DNA of 64,000 nucleotides, from NCBI GenBank assembly GCA_038118725.1, contig JAYOIK010000001.1, positions 69,878-133,877 on the forward strand. Direction: 5' to 3'. Both the position numbers and the translations under genes were made by a program. This document shows, piece after piece, positions 7,940 to 17,086 of the stretch. Positions within the stretch are counted from its first letter, which is position 1. Each line of letters starts with the position of its first letter. The notes beneath the pieces were generated by a model. It had not been told where the DNA came from. It did no database searches and saw nothing but the letters and a program-made list of their open reading frames with translations. This stretch comes from JADHLJ01 sp038118725 (GTDB taxonomy: Bacteria > Pseudomonadota > Alphaproteobacteria > Thalassobaculales > Thalassobaculaceae).

Positions 7940-7968
7940 ACCGTTTCCGAAAAGATCGGAAACGGTCT
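7938..7968. terminator. Bidirectional hairpin between convergent genes
   Basis: AGACCGTTTCCGA (7938-7950) and TCGGAAACGGTCT (7956-7968) form a perfect 13-pair stem around AAAGA. The stop codons of flaF 2 (7937-7939, plus) and the TPR-glycosyltransferase (7967-7969, minus) are both partly inside the stem. There is no T-run on either side. Confidence 0.7.
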
Positions 7969-9712
7969 AGCGCGCGGAGGCGGGCAAGTCCGCGACCAGA
8001 GCGGCCACGTCCCGCATCGCATCGCTCCAGGGGCGTGACGAGCCCTTGTGGATCACCGTCATGCTGGGGGTCCAGGGCTGGCGATCCGTGCCAAGCGACG
8101 TCCAGTCCAGGCCGATATTCATTCCAATGCACCGGGTCCCGACCGCTCCCGCCAAGGACAACACCGAGGTCATCGGCCCCACCACCACATCCAACTCCGC
8201 GATCAGTGCCGCCAGATTATCCAGATCATCGCGCAGATCGATCCCTTCCGGTCGATGGATCAAAACGCCAAGCTCATCCTCGGCGCGGCGCAGATCATCC
8301 TCGCATTCGTCATATTGCAGGTTAATCGGCCTCACGTCGGGAAGCGCAAACACCTCGCGGAAATCCAAGATGTCGAAAAAGTAGTGCGCGTAAATCTTGC
8401 TCGCCAGGCCGGTACGCCAGAGAAATCCGAGCTTAAGGCCCGGTCCAAGCTGGTCCAAACGTTTCCGCCAAAGCGCTCGTTCCATACCCTCGGGGATCAA
8501 ATAGGACTTAACGGCGGGAAAGGTCGAGACGGTTCGACGGGTGAGGCGAGGAAGGTCTCCGATCGCGCAATGCGCCGACAGGTTTTCCGCTTTGACCAGC
8601 TCGGAGAAGTCGACGGATGTCGGAGGTCCTTCATCGCGGGGCAACTTTCCGATGAACCGAAGGAGAGGATAGCTGCGCTGGAACAAGGGGACGAGGCGTT
8701 TGTCGCATTCGACGATCGTGGGAGCGCGGGCCATGTCCGAAATGTCGCCAAGGCAAGAAGCGAAGCGCATCTCATCACCAATGCCTTGTTCCTGATAGAT
8801 TAGAAGCGCGCCATCGACGATTGCCGACCCATCCCATTCGGGCGGCAGACCCCGGCGGTCGATCAGGACCTCGTCCTTCAGATGCCGCCAGCGATATTCT
8901 CGCCAACCTCGATCGAGATCACCGGCCGCGAGGAGGCAATTGGCGAGATTGTAGCGGATCGCGGGATCCGCCGGCGCCAGAACCGCGGCCCATTCCATGA
9001 TCCGGGCCGCGCGAGCCGCCTGCATTGCGGTCATGAAGGACCAGGAGAGATTGTTAAGGGATTGAAAAGCGGCGGGATTCAACACAGCGCATCGCTTGAG
9101 GTCGCGAACCGCCAGGTCGCCCTGGCCCGCCAGTTCGCGAACCCGGGAGCGTTGAAAGTAGGTTTCGAGCGGATGACTATTCGCCGTGATGGCGACCTGT
9201 AGATGATGGTCGGCGCCATCCAGATCCCCCAGATCCTTTAGAGCTTCGGCGAGTTTGACACGCCACCCGGTCTGGCCGGGAACCAGCGCCACCGCCCGCT
9301 CCAAGGCCACGTGAGCCTCTTCGGGGCGATGAAAGCTCTGCAGGATCGCGCCGAGATTGTAGTGCGCCTCGGCGTGGTCGGCATTTAGCGCGCAAGCCCG
9401 GCGGAACGCCGCCTCGGCGTCTTCGGCGCGAGCCTCGATGAGCAGCGCGCATCCGTGGTGGTTATGGGCTTCCGCGCTATCGGGTTTGCCCGCGACGGCC
9501 TTTTCAAGTAGCGGGATAGCCGCCCGGGCGTTCCCGCCTTGAAACAACGCGACGCCCATATAGTGGAGTGCGTCCGGTTGGTCGGGATGCAGGTTCAAAA
9601 CCTTCTGGTATCTCGTGACGGCGCCGGCAAGGTCACCGGCCCGGTGGCGGGCCAAGCCGTTTCCCAAGGCCTCTTGGACCGCTCGAAATGTCTCCGGCGA
9701 CAACTCGACCAT
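7967..9712 (-). CDS. Second TPR-glycosyltransferase fusion, FlmG-like
   Basis: The 581-residue protein has TPR motifs over about residues 10-290 (for example VTRYQKVLNLHPDQPDALHY and AHYNLGAILQSFHRPEEAHV). A C-terminal GT-B-like domain follows, with YQEQGIGDEMRFASCLGDIS, KLGFLWRTGL and LDVVVGPMTSVLSLAGAVG. It is a paralogue of 4416-6380, sharing the EQG-GDE block. The frame is open further upstream to 9865, but ATG 9712 (MVELSPETFRAVQE) fits the family start, and the longer version would reach back to the flgK sigma-54 site. It faces flagellin 3 and flaF 2, suggesting that it modifies a flagellin or related filament protein. Confidence 0.72.
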   Translation of the reverse strand: MVELSPETFRAVQEALGNGLARHRAGDLAGAVTRYQKVLNLHPDQPDALHYMGVALFQGGNARAAIPLLEKAVAGKPDSAEAHNHHGCALLIEARAEDAEAAFRRACALNADHAEAHYNLGAILQSFHRPEEAHVALERAVALVPGQTGWRVKLAEALKDLGDLDGADHHLQVAITANSHPLETYFQRSRVRELAGQGDLAVRDLKRCAVLNPAAFQSLNNLSWSFMTAMQAARAARIMEWAAVLAPADPAIRYNLANCLLAAGDLDRGWREYRWRHLKDEVLIDRRGLPPEWDGSAIVDGALLIYQEQGIGDEMRFASCLGDISDMARAPTIVECDKRLVPLFQRSYPLLRFIGKLPRDEGPPTSVDFSELVKAENLSAHCAIGDLPRLTRRTVSTFPAVKSYLIPEGMERALWRKRLDQLGPGLKLGFLWRTGLASKIYAHYFFDILDFREVFALPDVRPINLQYDECEDDLRRAEDELGVLIHRPEGIDLRDDLDNLAALIAELDVVVGPMTSVLSLAGAVGTRCIGMNIGLDWTSLGTDRQPWTPSMTVIHKGSSRPWSDAMRDVAALVADLPASAR

Positions 9713-9874
9713 ATTGGCTATCCCGCCGAAGGTTGGAAAAGGACGCATGCGGAGTTCCGAATATAGCCGGTACGGCATGAAATGTGCAGATCCTCCAACA
9801 GAACGCGATGGGCGGATGTCCGTGGCGGCGGAGGTAAGACGATTTAAAGGACTGAATTCGAGCAACCGACAGCA

Positions 9875-9893
9875 TTTGGCCCGAAGATTGCAT
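9875..9893 (+). promoter_or_regulatory. Sigma-54 promoter of flgK-flgL
   Basis: TTTGGCCCGAAGATTGCAT has GG at 9878-9879 and GC at 9890-9891 with a 10-base gap. TGGC-CG and TTGCA match the consensus closely. It lies 56 bases upstream of the chosen flgK start. Confidence 0.8.
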
Positions 9894-9948
9894 GTAGTAT
9901 CGGTGAGATTACCGGTTGTTCCAGAAGCCGGGACGGAAAGGGATTATC

Positions 9949-11385
9949 ATGGGCCTGACATCGGCACTTATATCAGCCAGATCCGGTATCCTGGGCGCCC
10001 AGGCGGCGATCGATGTTGTCTCGCGCAACATCGCCAGCGCCAGCACCGAGGGTTACACGCGCAAGATCCACAACCAATCCACCCTGGTGGTTGGCGGAAC
10101 CGGCCAGGGCATTCAAATCGATGAAGTGACCCGCCAGGTCACCGAAGGGCTTCAGCGCGAGGTAAGACAGCAGACCGCCGTGGTCGAGGAACTCGAGGTT
10201 ATCGACGATTTTCTCGGGCGTCTGGAGCAGCAATTTGGACGCCCGGACGATCAATCCTCCATCTCCGCCAAGCTGACCGATCTGAAGGACGCCTACCAAG
10301 CCCTCGCAACGACGCCCGAGGATGTGAGCACCCAGATCGCCGTGGTTACGGCGGCTCAGGAACTCGCCCGATCCTTCAACGATCTGAACAACCAGATCCA
10401 GGGCCTTCGTCGGGACGCGGACGCGCGCATCGACGATCAGGTCAACGAGATCAACACGGCGATGGCGAATATCGACTCGCTAAACGACGAGATCGGCCAA
10501 CGTCAGGCCTTGGGGCAATCGACCGCGGATCTCAAGGATCAACGCGACCAACTGTTGCTTGAGGTGAACGAGAAACTCAGCATTACCTCTTTCGAGCGCC
10601 CCGGCGGCGAGATCAGTGTTTTCGCGCCCGGCGGCAATCTGATGCTTGACGACACGCGTCTGGCGTTGAGCTTTTCGACGACCTCGACCTATACCGCGGC
10701 CACCACGGGCCAGGCGGTGCAGATCAATACCGGCACCACGAATGTTAGTATCTCGACGGACATCTCCAACGGCGATGGGAGCCTCGCCGGCTTGTTGCGC
10801 ATTCGCGACACGCTCTTGCCGACGATCCAGACCGCGCTCGACGATCTCGCCTTCGAGGTCGCGACGAACTTCGGCACGGTCAATGTGAACGGCACGAACG
10901 AAAACGTGAACCTGTTTACCGACGCCGGTGGATTGACGCCGCCAGGTGCTTTTACGCAGGGCTTCGCCGGAACCATTCAGGTTCGCACCGCGATTACCAA
11001 CACGCCGACCCTGATCGCCGACCCGCAGACGGCGGCCGGCTTCACCCCCGTTGGCCCGGGCGATCCGTCGATACCATTGGCGATCCTTGGGGTGTTCGAG
11101 GCCCAGCAAGCACTGTCCCTCGCGCCGACGGTCAACAACACCATGGAAGGCTTTTTCGCGAATCTCATCGGAACGGTGGCCAATCAGAAAGCGGACTTCG
11201 AAAGCCAGCTGACATTCCAGACCAATTTTCGCGATGGCCTGCGCGATCGCTTCAACGACGAGAGCGCGGTGAACACCGACCAGGAGCTCTCGGAACTTAT
11301 TCGCCTGGAAGCCGCGTTTTCCGCGTCGGCGCGGGTTCTGACAACGGTGCAGCGCGCCGTCGACGATCTCGTTCGGGCGATCTAG
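9949..11385 (+). CDS. flgK: FlgK, hook-filament junction protein 1
   Basis: FlgK forms the first ring between hook and filament. The 478-residue protein begins MGLTSALISARSGILGAQAA and has the N-terminal rod-family motif VVSRNIASASTEGYTRK. It ends with the C-terminal FlgK/FlgE helix (LIRLEAAFSASARVLTTVQRAVDDLVRAI). ATG 9949 was chosen because AAAGGGA lies just upstream and the family starts here; the frame also extends to 9916. It is shorter than the enterobacterial protein (about 545). flgL follows after 21 bases. Confidence 0.95.
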   Translation: MGLTSALISARSGILGAQAAIDVVSRNIASASTEGYTRKIHNQSTLVVGGTGQGIQIDEVTRQVTEGLQREVRQQTAVVEELEVIDDFLGRLEQQFGRPDDQSSISAKLTDLKDAYQALATTPEDVSTQIAVVTAAQELARSFNDLNNQIQGLRRDADARIDDQVNEINTAMANIDSLNDEIGQRQALGQSTADLKDQRDQLLLEVNEKLSITSFERPGGEISVFAPGGNLMLDDTRLALSFSTTSTYTAATTGQAVQINTGTTNVSISTDISNGDGSLAGLLRIRDTLLPTIQTALDDLAFEVATNFGTVNVNGTNENVNLFTDAGGLTPPGAFTQGFAGTIQVRTAITNTPTLIADPQTAAGFTPVGPGDPSIPLAILGVFEAQQALSLAPTVNNTMEGFFANLIGTVANQKADFESQLTFQTNFRDGLRDRFNDESAVNTDQELSELIRLEAAFSASARVLTTVQRAVDDLVRAI

Positions 11386-11406
11386 GAACAGGTAGGGACC
11401 GATATC

Positions 11407-12411
11407 ATGCGTATATCGACCATCACTCAGACCAGCCGTATCGAAACCAATGTCTTGAGTTTGCAGCGCGAGCTCTCGAAGGTTCAAAACCAGGTCAGCT
11501 CCGGCAAGGTCTCCAATGTATTCTCCGGTCTGGAAGGCGAAGATGCGCGGGTTTCCATCCAGTTGCGTGAAGCCGTGCAGACCAAGGAATCCTTCATCGA
11601 GACGGTTCAGCGCACGCGTCTGCGGACATCCGTCATGGATGCCGGTCTGCTGCAGCTTCAGGAAGTCGCGAACGAGATGCGGACCGAGCTGATCAAGCAG
11701 ACCGATACAGCGTTCGTGGCCGAGTTGCCGATCATGAACGAGTTCGCCAACAACGCCATCGACCGTTTCGCGAGCTTGCTGAATACCCAGGTGGCCGGAC
11801 GCTTCGTCTTCTCGGGCCCGGCGACCAGTACGCAACCTATCATCAATGCCAATACCCTGAAGACCAACTTCCAGGGCGCGGTGAACACCACGGTGAACGC
11901 GGCGACCAACACGGCCGCGCAGATCCTTGCCGCGGCCGACACGCATTTCAACACCAACGCGAACTGGAACAACCTTAACGCCCAGGCGACGACGGCGGAA
12001 AACACCTTGCACGCCGATGTCGGCCTGAACATCTCCTATGGTGAGATGGCGCATCAGGAAGCTTTCGCGGATCTTTTCGAGGTTCTCAACATTTTCGCCA
12101 ATGTCCAGATCAACGCCGGTGACGAGGCGGAATATCGGACACTCGTCGATTCCGCCCGGACGACGGTCGAGAACGCTTTCGATTCGATCAACCAGATGAT
12201 CGCCGATCTCGGTGTCGACCAGGCGCGGCTTGATTCGATCGAACAGACCCACAAGGACGATATAGTCGTGTTGGGGGATCAGCTCGGCAATGTCGAGGAC
12301 GTGGACTCCTTCGAGGCGGTGAATTTGTTTCAAAATCTGCGAAGCCAGATCGAAACCTCGTTCCAGGTGACCGCCGCCACCAGAAATCTGTCGCTCGCTA
12401 ACTTCATCTAA
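11407..12411 (+). CDS. flgL: FlgL, hook-filament junction protein 3
   Basis: FlgL sits between FlgK and flagellin. The 334-residue protein begins MRISTITQTSRIETNVLSLQ and contains the flagellin-like N-terminal helix (ELSKVQNQVSSGKVSNVFSG). It ends with a flagellin-like C-terminal helix (SFEAVNLFQNLRSQIETSFQ, then NLSLANFI). It is co-transcribed with flgK from the sigma-54 promoter at 9875. Confidence 0.93.
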   Translation: MRISTITQTSRIETNVLSLQRELSKVQNQVSSGKVSNVFSGLEGEDARVSIQLREAVQTKESFIETVQRTRLRTSVMDAGLLQLQEVANEMRTELIKQTDTAFVAELPIMNEFANNAIDRFASLLNTQVAGRFVFSGPATSTQPIINANTLKTNFQGAVNTTVNAATNTAAQILAAADTHFNTNANWNNLNAQATTAENTLHADVGLNISYGEMAHQEAFADLFEVLNIFANVQINAGDEAEYRTLVDSARTTVENAFDSINQMIADLGVDQARLDSIEQTHKDDIVVLGDQLGNVEDVDSFEAVNLFQNLRSQIETSFQVTAATRNLSLANFI

Positions 12412-12479
12412 CGCGCCGGCCCGCGACATCCCGTCGCCTGAGGGGATATAGTCGTCTCGCTCTTACAAGGGAGGCGGCG

Positions 12480-13235
12480 ATGGGGAAGGTCATTGTTGAG
12501 GTCGAGCGGGCGGTCAGAACCGTCACATTGAACCGCCCGGAAAAGCGCAACGCGTTGGACGCCGAGACGATCGACGCGCTGGTCGCGGCGCTACCTCGAC
12601 AACCTGGAGCCGAGGAGCGTGTGGCGATTATTCGCGGTGCCGGCCCGGTTTTCTGTTCCGGAATGGATTTGACACAAGACAAGACCGCCTTGGGAAAGCC
12701 CGAGGCCGTGGAGGTCATGTTTCGGGCGGTCGAAACCTATCCGTTGCCCGTGGTCGCGGCGGTGCACGGGCATGCGATAGCCGGTGGCGCCGAGTTGGCT
12801 TTTCATTGCGACTTCGTTGTCGCGAGTCGGGCGGCGATTTTCGGCATGTAGCTGGCACGGATCGGATTGGCGCCGACCTGGTTTTTGACCAAGAAGATCA
12901 TGGAAGTGGCGGGGCCGGTGACAGCCAGGGAGATTCTACTGCTGGGAAACCCGGTATCTTCGGAAAAACTTCATGAACTCGGTGTGATCGCGAGAGCGGT
13001 GCCGGCAGAGGATCTCGAGGCGGAGGTCACCGCGATCGCCGACAGACTCGCCAGGAACGCGCCTAAATCCCTTGAGGTGATGAAAGCCTTGATGCTGCGG
13101 CAAATGGAGTTTCGGGACGGGATTCAGCACGACGATCTGAATGATTGGGTGGCGCGTATCAGCGAAACCGACGACGCGCGGGAGGGAGTGGAAGCCCGAT
13201 TGAATCGCCGACCCGCGGTTTTCAAGGGGCACTAG
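12480..13235 (+). pseudogene. Enoyl-CoA hydratase/isomerase family gene with an in-frame TAG
   Basis: The reading frame of about 251 codons has one stop, TAG at 12849-12851 (codon 124). Both halves match the crotonase family in the same frame: KRNALDAETIDALV, VFCSGMDLTQ (oxyanion-hole region), AAVHGHAIAGGAELAFHCDF before the stop, and LARIGLAPTWFLTKKIMEV, GNPVSSEKLHELGVIARAV after it. Family members usually read FGM-P/S-LARIGL at this point, so the stop could come from one base change of TCG. The ribosome site AGGGAGG is intact. It may be a young pseudogene or a sequence error. It sits alone between flgL and a FlaG-like gene. Confidence 0.8.
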
Positions 13236-13372
13236 GCTGGTGATGATTTGAGTGGCGGATTTTCGTAAAAAGCCGCCTATCTGATTCCCTATGGACTTTT
13301 TTCGCGAAACACCTTATATTGTTTACATGGAGTCGTGTTTTCGGGCTCCAGCGCTCCTGAATGGAGGGTGGG

Positions 13373-13873
13373 ATGGAACTACAGCCTAACCTGTTGGCGG
13401 TAAACACGCTGCCTCAGGTGTTCGCTACGAGAGGAACGGCGCCTGAGCCTGAAGTGGCCCAGGAACAAGCCCCCGCGACACCGGTAAAGCCGATTGTTGA
13501 TGGGTTTTTCATAAGCCCGCTTTTGCAGTTTGACAATCAGGCGCTTGCTTTGATCTTCCAGGTCCGTGACTCGGAGTCCGGGGAGGTTCAGAGGCAATTC
13601 CCGAGGGAGAGTGTCGTTGAACGCTTGCGGAGCAATCCGGAAGTGCGGACCATCAAGATTCCGGAAAACGCGGAAGGCGCCGATGCGGCGCCGGCACAGG
13701 AGATCGTGAACGGAGCCGGCGGTACCGATGCGGTCGATTCGGCGGAAACTGACACGGTGGCCGTCGTCGCTGGCACCGAGGTCGCGAATGGCGCGCTGGC
13801 GATCGGCGGCACGTCGAGTGGTGTTTCGCCCGCGCTCGCGCCGAGCGGGCAAGGCGTTGACTTCCTGGTATAA
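13373..13873 (+). CDS. FlaG-like protein
   Basis: The 166-residue protein has a central block (about residues 45-85, ISPLLQFDNQALALIFQVRD then SGEVQRQFPRESVVERLR) that fits the FlaG family pattern of a hydrophobic strand, D-x-x-SGEV-RQ-P and a terminal helix. FlaG proteins affect filament length. The C-terminal 70 residues are Ala/Gly/Val-rich and uninformative. ATG 13373 was chosen because GGAGGGTGGG immediately before it is the ribosome site; the in-frame ATG at 13361 would use that sequence as coding. The flagellar neighbours support the call. Confidence 0.6.
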   Translation: MELQPNLLAVNTLPQVFATRGTAPEPEVAQEQAPATPVKPIVDGFFISPLLQFDNQALALIFQVRDSESGEVQRQFPRESVVERLRSNPEVRTIKIPENAEGADAAPAQEIVNGAGGTDAVDSAETDTVAVVAGTEVANGALAIGGTSSGVSPALAPSGQGVDFLV

Positions 13874-14076
13874 TCGCCACGTCCATTTCTGTTGCGATGA
13901 GGCCATGTGGGAGGCTCTTCCACATGGCCAAAAGCGTGCGCGAATTTTGATCCGTCATACCGATGGCTTTGACGCGGCTGATCTTGTGAAACCTCAAATC
14001 GTTTATGTGGCCCGCCAATCTATGGTAGGTAACGAAACCGGTTCCGTCTTGCGAACTGTCGCGGGGTAGGGGTGCG

Positions 14077-15045
14077 ATGAGTGAAGACCTGACAGCGACC
14101 CTCCATGATCTTTTGGTCACGGGACTGCGTCATCATGACGTTGGCGAGGTGGAACAAGCGCGCGATGCCTATCTGCGAATTCTGGAGATTGACCCTCGGC
14201 ACGCCCAGGCGCTGGATTTAGCGGGTGTGCTTTGCATGCAGTGCGGCGAGCTGGAGGCGGCGCGGGATTTCTATGACGCGGCCCTGGAGGTCGAACCCGA
14301 GAACGCGCGCTTTCTAACCCATGTCGGAACCCTTCAACTTCATCAAGGGGAACTGGCGGAGGCGGTCGATACGTTTCGAACCGCCGCGGATAGTGATCCG
14401 ACCTACGCCGAGCCGAAATTTTTTCTAGCAATTGGGTTGCGCGGTGTCGGTCAACGTCTGGATGCCGTCGATAGTTTGGACGAGGCCCTCGCGGAGGATC
14501 CGAACAACTCTCTTTTTCTGTCTTGGCGCGGCACGTTGGCGTGGGAAACCGGTGATTTCGAAGCCGCGATCGACTATCTTGAGCGCTCGCTGCAAGCCGA
14601 CGGAACAAATCTCGAGGCGATGAGTCAGCTCGGATCCGTGCTGGTGGATCTCGAGGATTTTTCCATGGCGGAACGTTGTTTTCGCGCGGCGCTCGACATT
14701 GCGCCGAACAATGCGATGAGCCGAGGTAAACTCGCGGACGCATTGGCGCGACAAGGATGCCGCGAAGAGGCGGGGCGTGAGTTCAAGGTCGCGTTGGAAA
14801 CATCTTCCAATGACGCGCGTCTTTGGGCGCTCTACTCGGTCATGCTGGCCGGTGAGGGAAACAGTGACGGCGCTACCAAGGCGGTCGTCAAGGCTAGGGA
14901 GATTGACCCCAACTCGATAGACGTGGAATTGGCGTTGTTGGAGACCTTCACGTTGTTGGGTGCGACGGATTCCATCGCCAGCTCGAAGGAACGCCTACGC
15001 GAGTTGGCTCCGGACGATGCCCGCGTGGACGCGGCCGTCACATAA
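14077..15045 (+). CDS. Stand-alone TPR protein of the flagellar cluster
   Basis: The 322-residue protein is built of TPR motifs from about residue 10 to 300 (YLRILEIDPRHAQALDLAGV, AIDYLERSLQADGTNLEAMS, AERCFRAALDIAPNNAMSRG). No catalytic domain, signal peptide or membrane segment is visible. Its first repeats resemble those of the TPR-glycosyltransferase fusions (DPRHAQALDLAG against VPRHADTLDLLG), so it may be the TPR half of such a protein or a chaperone. A 203-base gap without a gene precedes it. It converges with the flgN-like gene, 21 bases apart. Confidence 0.6.
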   Translation: MSEDLTATLHDLLVTGLRHHDVGEVEQARDAYLRILEIDPRHAQALDLAGVLCMQCGELEAARDFYDAALEVEPENARFLTHVGTLQLHQGELAEAVDTFRTAADSDPTYAEPKFFLAIGLRGVGQRLDAVDSLDEALAEDPNNSLFLSWRGTLAWETGDFEAAIDYLERSLQADGTNLEAMSQLGSVLVDLEDFSMAERCFRAALDIAPNNAMSRGKLADALARQGCREEAGREFKVALETSSNDARLWALYSVMLAGEGNSDGATKAVVKAREIDPNSIDVELALLETFTLLGATDSIASSKERLRELAPDDARVDAAVT

Positions 15046-15066
15046 CGAATTCCCGGTTTCGCGAAA

Positions 15067-15513
15067 CTAGCTGTCGGCGCAAAACGCGATCGAGGCGGAT
15101 TGCGGGTTTGAATAGGCGGCGTAGCCGTTCCCGCGTGGGCCAAAGGCGGAAGGCGCGGTTTTAACGCCCCGTTGCTCCTTCACCGCCTCGATGATCAGCT
15201 TAACAATTCGATCCGTCGCGTCGTGGGCGCCGCGCAAGGACAGCATGTTCTGGGCCAGAACGTCGCGAAACTTTTTATAGAGTTTGCGCAAATCGGTGCG
15301 TTCGCTTTCATCAAGGGCGTTCAGAACCTCGAGATCTCCCTCGACCCGGCGCTGCGCTTCCTCGAAACCCTTGGCCAGTTGAACCTTGCGGGATTGCAGA
15401 CTGGCGAGATCCGAGTATTTGCGTGATTGGATCAGGTCGTTTTCCTGGATCAGAACCTCCATCAAGCCATTCATGCTTTCGGCGAAGGAGATCACGATTT
15501 GCTTTGCATCCAT
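15067..15513 (-). CDS. FlgN-like flagellar export chaperone (tentative)
   Basis: The 148-residue protein begins MDAKQIVISFAESMNGLMEV and is mostly helical with a heptad-like pattern (LIQSRKYSDLASLQSRKVQL, FRDVLAQNMLSLRGAHDATD). This fits FlgN-type chaperones of the junction proteins FlgK and FlgL. The last 30 residues are disordered. ATG 15513 was chosen because AGGAGGG lies 8 bases before it; the frame is open to 15552. Only one base separates the flgJ stop codon from this ATG, so the two are coupled. Confidence 0.6.
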   Translation of the reverse strand: MDAKQIVISFAESMNGLMEVLIQENDLIQSRKYSDLASLQSRKVQLAKGFEEAQRRVEGDLEVLNALDESERTDLRKLYKKFRDVLAQNMLSLRGAHDATDRIVKLIIEAVKEQRGVKTAPSAFGPRGNGYAAYSNPQSASIAFCADS

Positions 15514-15514
15514 C

Positions 15515-15847
15515 TTATTTGCCCTCCTGGAGCGCCAAGAGTTGTCTTTCAATCGAGTCGGACAGGCCGATACCGCCGGCCTTTGAGACTTGGTTGCCGT
15601 ATTCCTGCACCAACATGTCGCGGAAGATTGCCTCGCCGTTTCCGCCGCCCATCAGGCCGTCCGATTTGATGCCCTTGAACATGTGCCCAAACATTTGCGA
15701 GAGAAACATGGATTCGAATTTCTCGGCGACCTCGCGGATGCTCTCGCGATTCTGATCGTACGCTTGCTTGGCGTTCTGGATGTCCGGGCGCTGGGTAAAA
15801 GCGTCGCGCGCGGCGGACCGGAGATCGATTGATGTTCCCATATCCAT
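15515..15847 (-). CDS. flgJ: FlgJ-type rod-binding protein, single domain
   Basis: The 110-residue protein corresponds to the N-terminal rod-binding domain of FlgJ (EVAEKFESMFLSQMFGHMFK, GNGEAIFRDMLVQEYGNQVS, GIGLSDSIERQL). The peptidoglycan-hydrolase domain of enterobacterial FlgJ is absent, as is usual in Alphaproteobacteria, so wall opening must use another enzyme. It lies 13 bases after flgI and one base before the flgN-like gene, in one minus-strand operon. Confidence 0.85.
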   Translation of the reverse strand: MDMGTSIDLRSAARDAFTQRPDIQNAKQAYDQNRESIREVAEKFESMFLSQMFGHMFKGIKSDGLMGGGNGEAIFRDMLVQEYGNQVSKAGGIGLSDSIERQLLALQEGK

Positions 15848-15860
15848 TGTCCGGTCCTCT

Positions 15861-17009
15861 CTAGAGCAGTTCGATTTCGGCCTGCAGCGCGCCGGCTGCC
15901 TTGATGGCCTGAAGGATGGAGATCATGTCGCGCGGACCGATGCCGAGAGCGTTCAAACCATCGACCAGTTCCTGCAAGGTGACGCCTTGCGGGACGATCG
16001 TCAGGCGCTTGTCCTGGTCCTCGTCGATCTCGATTTGGGTGCGCGGGACAGTCACGGTTTCGCCCGTCTCGGAGAAGGGCTGGGGCTGCGAGACCTGAGG
16101 GGTTTCGGTGATCCTGATCGTCAGATTGCCCTGGGCGATCGCGACGGTGCTGATCCGAACGTTCTCGCCCATCACGATGATGCCGGTCTGCTCGTCTACC
16201 ACGACCTTGGCCGACATGTCGGGGGTTACCCGCAGTTGCTCGATATCGGTGATCAGCGAGACGGTCCGACCACGATAGGGATCGGGAACCAGCATTTGCA
16301 CCGTGGACGGGTCGCGAGGCTGGGCGATCGGACCGCCGATAAAGGCGTTGATGGCCTGCGCGATGCGGCGCGCCGTGGTGAAATCGGGGTTGCGGAGCGA
16401 AATGGTAACCGTGTCCATGCCTTGGAGGTCAAAACCGATCTCGCGTTCGATGATGGCGCCGCTGGCGATCCGACCGTTCGTGGGCACGCCGCGGCTGACC
16501 GTCGCGCCATCGCCTTCGGCGGAAAAGCCGCCGACCGCGATGGGCCCCTGAGCGACCGCGTAAACCTCGCCATCGGCGCCGACCAGCGGAGTGACCAGGA
16601 GGGTGCCGCCGAGCAGACTCTCGGAGTCGCCGATGGCGCTGATCGAAACATCGATTCGCGTGCCTTGCTGCGAGAAGGGAGGCAGGGTCGCGGTGACCAT
16701 CACGGCGGCGACATTGTCGGTTCTAAGGGAGTCGTCGCGAGCATTGACGCCCAGCCGTTCCAACATGCCGACCAGGCTCTCCCGGGTAAAGATCGACGTC
16801 GTCAACGTATCGCCCGTGCCATTCAGGCCAACAACGAGACCGTAACCGATCAGCATGTTCTCGCGGACACCCTCGAAATCAACGATGTCCTTGATCCGGG
16901 TCTGGGCGCTGGTGCCTTGAAGGCCGAGAAGGGTGGAAAACCCCAGGAAAAGGGCGAGTTGGAGCATTTTGCGTCCGAACCGGCCGGTTTTCTTCAATTG
17001 ATCGCGCAT
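15861..17009 (-). CDS. flgI: FlgI, flagellar P-ring protein
   Basis: FlgI forms the periplasmic ring around the rod in the peptidoglycan layer. The 382-residue precursor has an N-terminal signal (MLQLALFLGFSTLLGLQGTSAQT region) and family blocks RIKDIVDFEGVRENMLIGYG, LVVGLNGTGDTL, GIIVMGENVRISTVAIAQGN and LVDGLNALGIGPRDMISILQ. Length is typical. It heads the minus-strand operon flgI-flgJ-flgN-like, with a sigma-54 promoter at 17069-17086. Confidence 0.96.
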   Translation of the reverse strand: MRDQLKKTGRFGRKMLQLALFLGFSTLLGLQGTSAQTRIKDIVDFEGVRENMLIGYGLVVGLNGTGDTLTTSIFTRESLVGMLERLGVNARDDSLRTDNVAAVMVTATLPPFSQQGTRIDVSISAIGDSESLLGGTLLVTPLVGADGEVYAVAQGPIAVGGFSAEGDGATVSRGVPTNGRIASGAIIEREIGFDLQGMDTVTISLRNPDFTTARRIAQAINAFIGGPIAQPRDPSTVQMLVPDPYRGRTVSLITDIEQLRVTPDMSAKVVVDEQTGIIVMGENVRISTVAIAQGNLTIRITETPQVSQPQPFSETGETVTVPRTQIEIDEDQDKRLTIVPQGVTLQELVDGLNALGIGPRDMISILQAIKAAGALQAEIELL

Positions 17010-17068
17010 GGCTTCTGTTCCATTCAGTCGTTCGTTCCGTTTCCCGGAGCGATGTTCGCGAATGGTTA

Positions 17069-17086
17069 TGCGAATTCCGTGCCAGA
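17069..17086 (-). promoter_or_regulatory. Sigma-54 promoter of flgI operon
   Basis: On the minus strand the sequence reads CTGGCACGGAATTCGCA. GG and GC are 10 bases apart, with a perfect TGGCACG -24 box and TTCGCA at -12. The -12 element is about 62 bases before the flgI ATG. Confidence 0.78.

Noticed and set aside
10480..12429. Minus-strand open frame of 649 codons opposite flgK and flgL
   Set aside because: It is the antisense of two certain flagellar genes. High GC produces such long open shadows.
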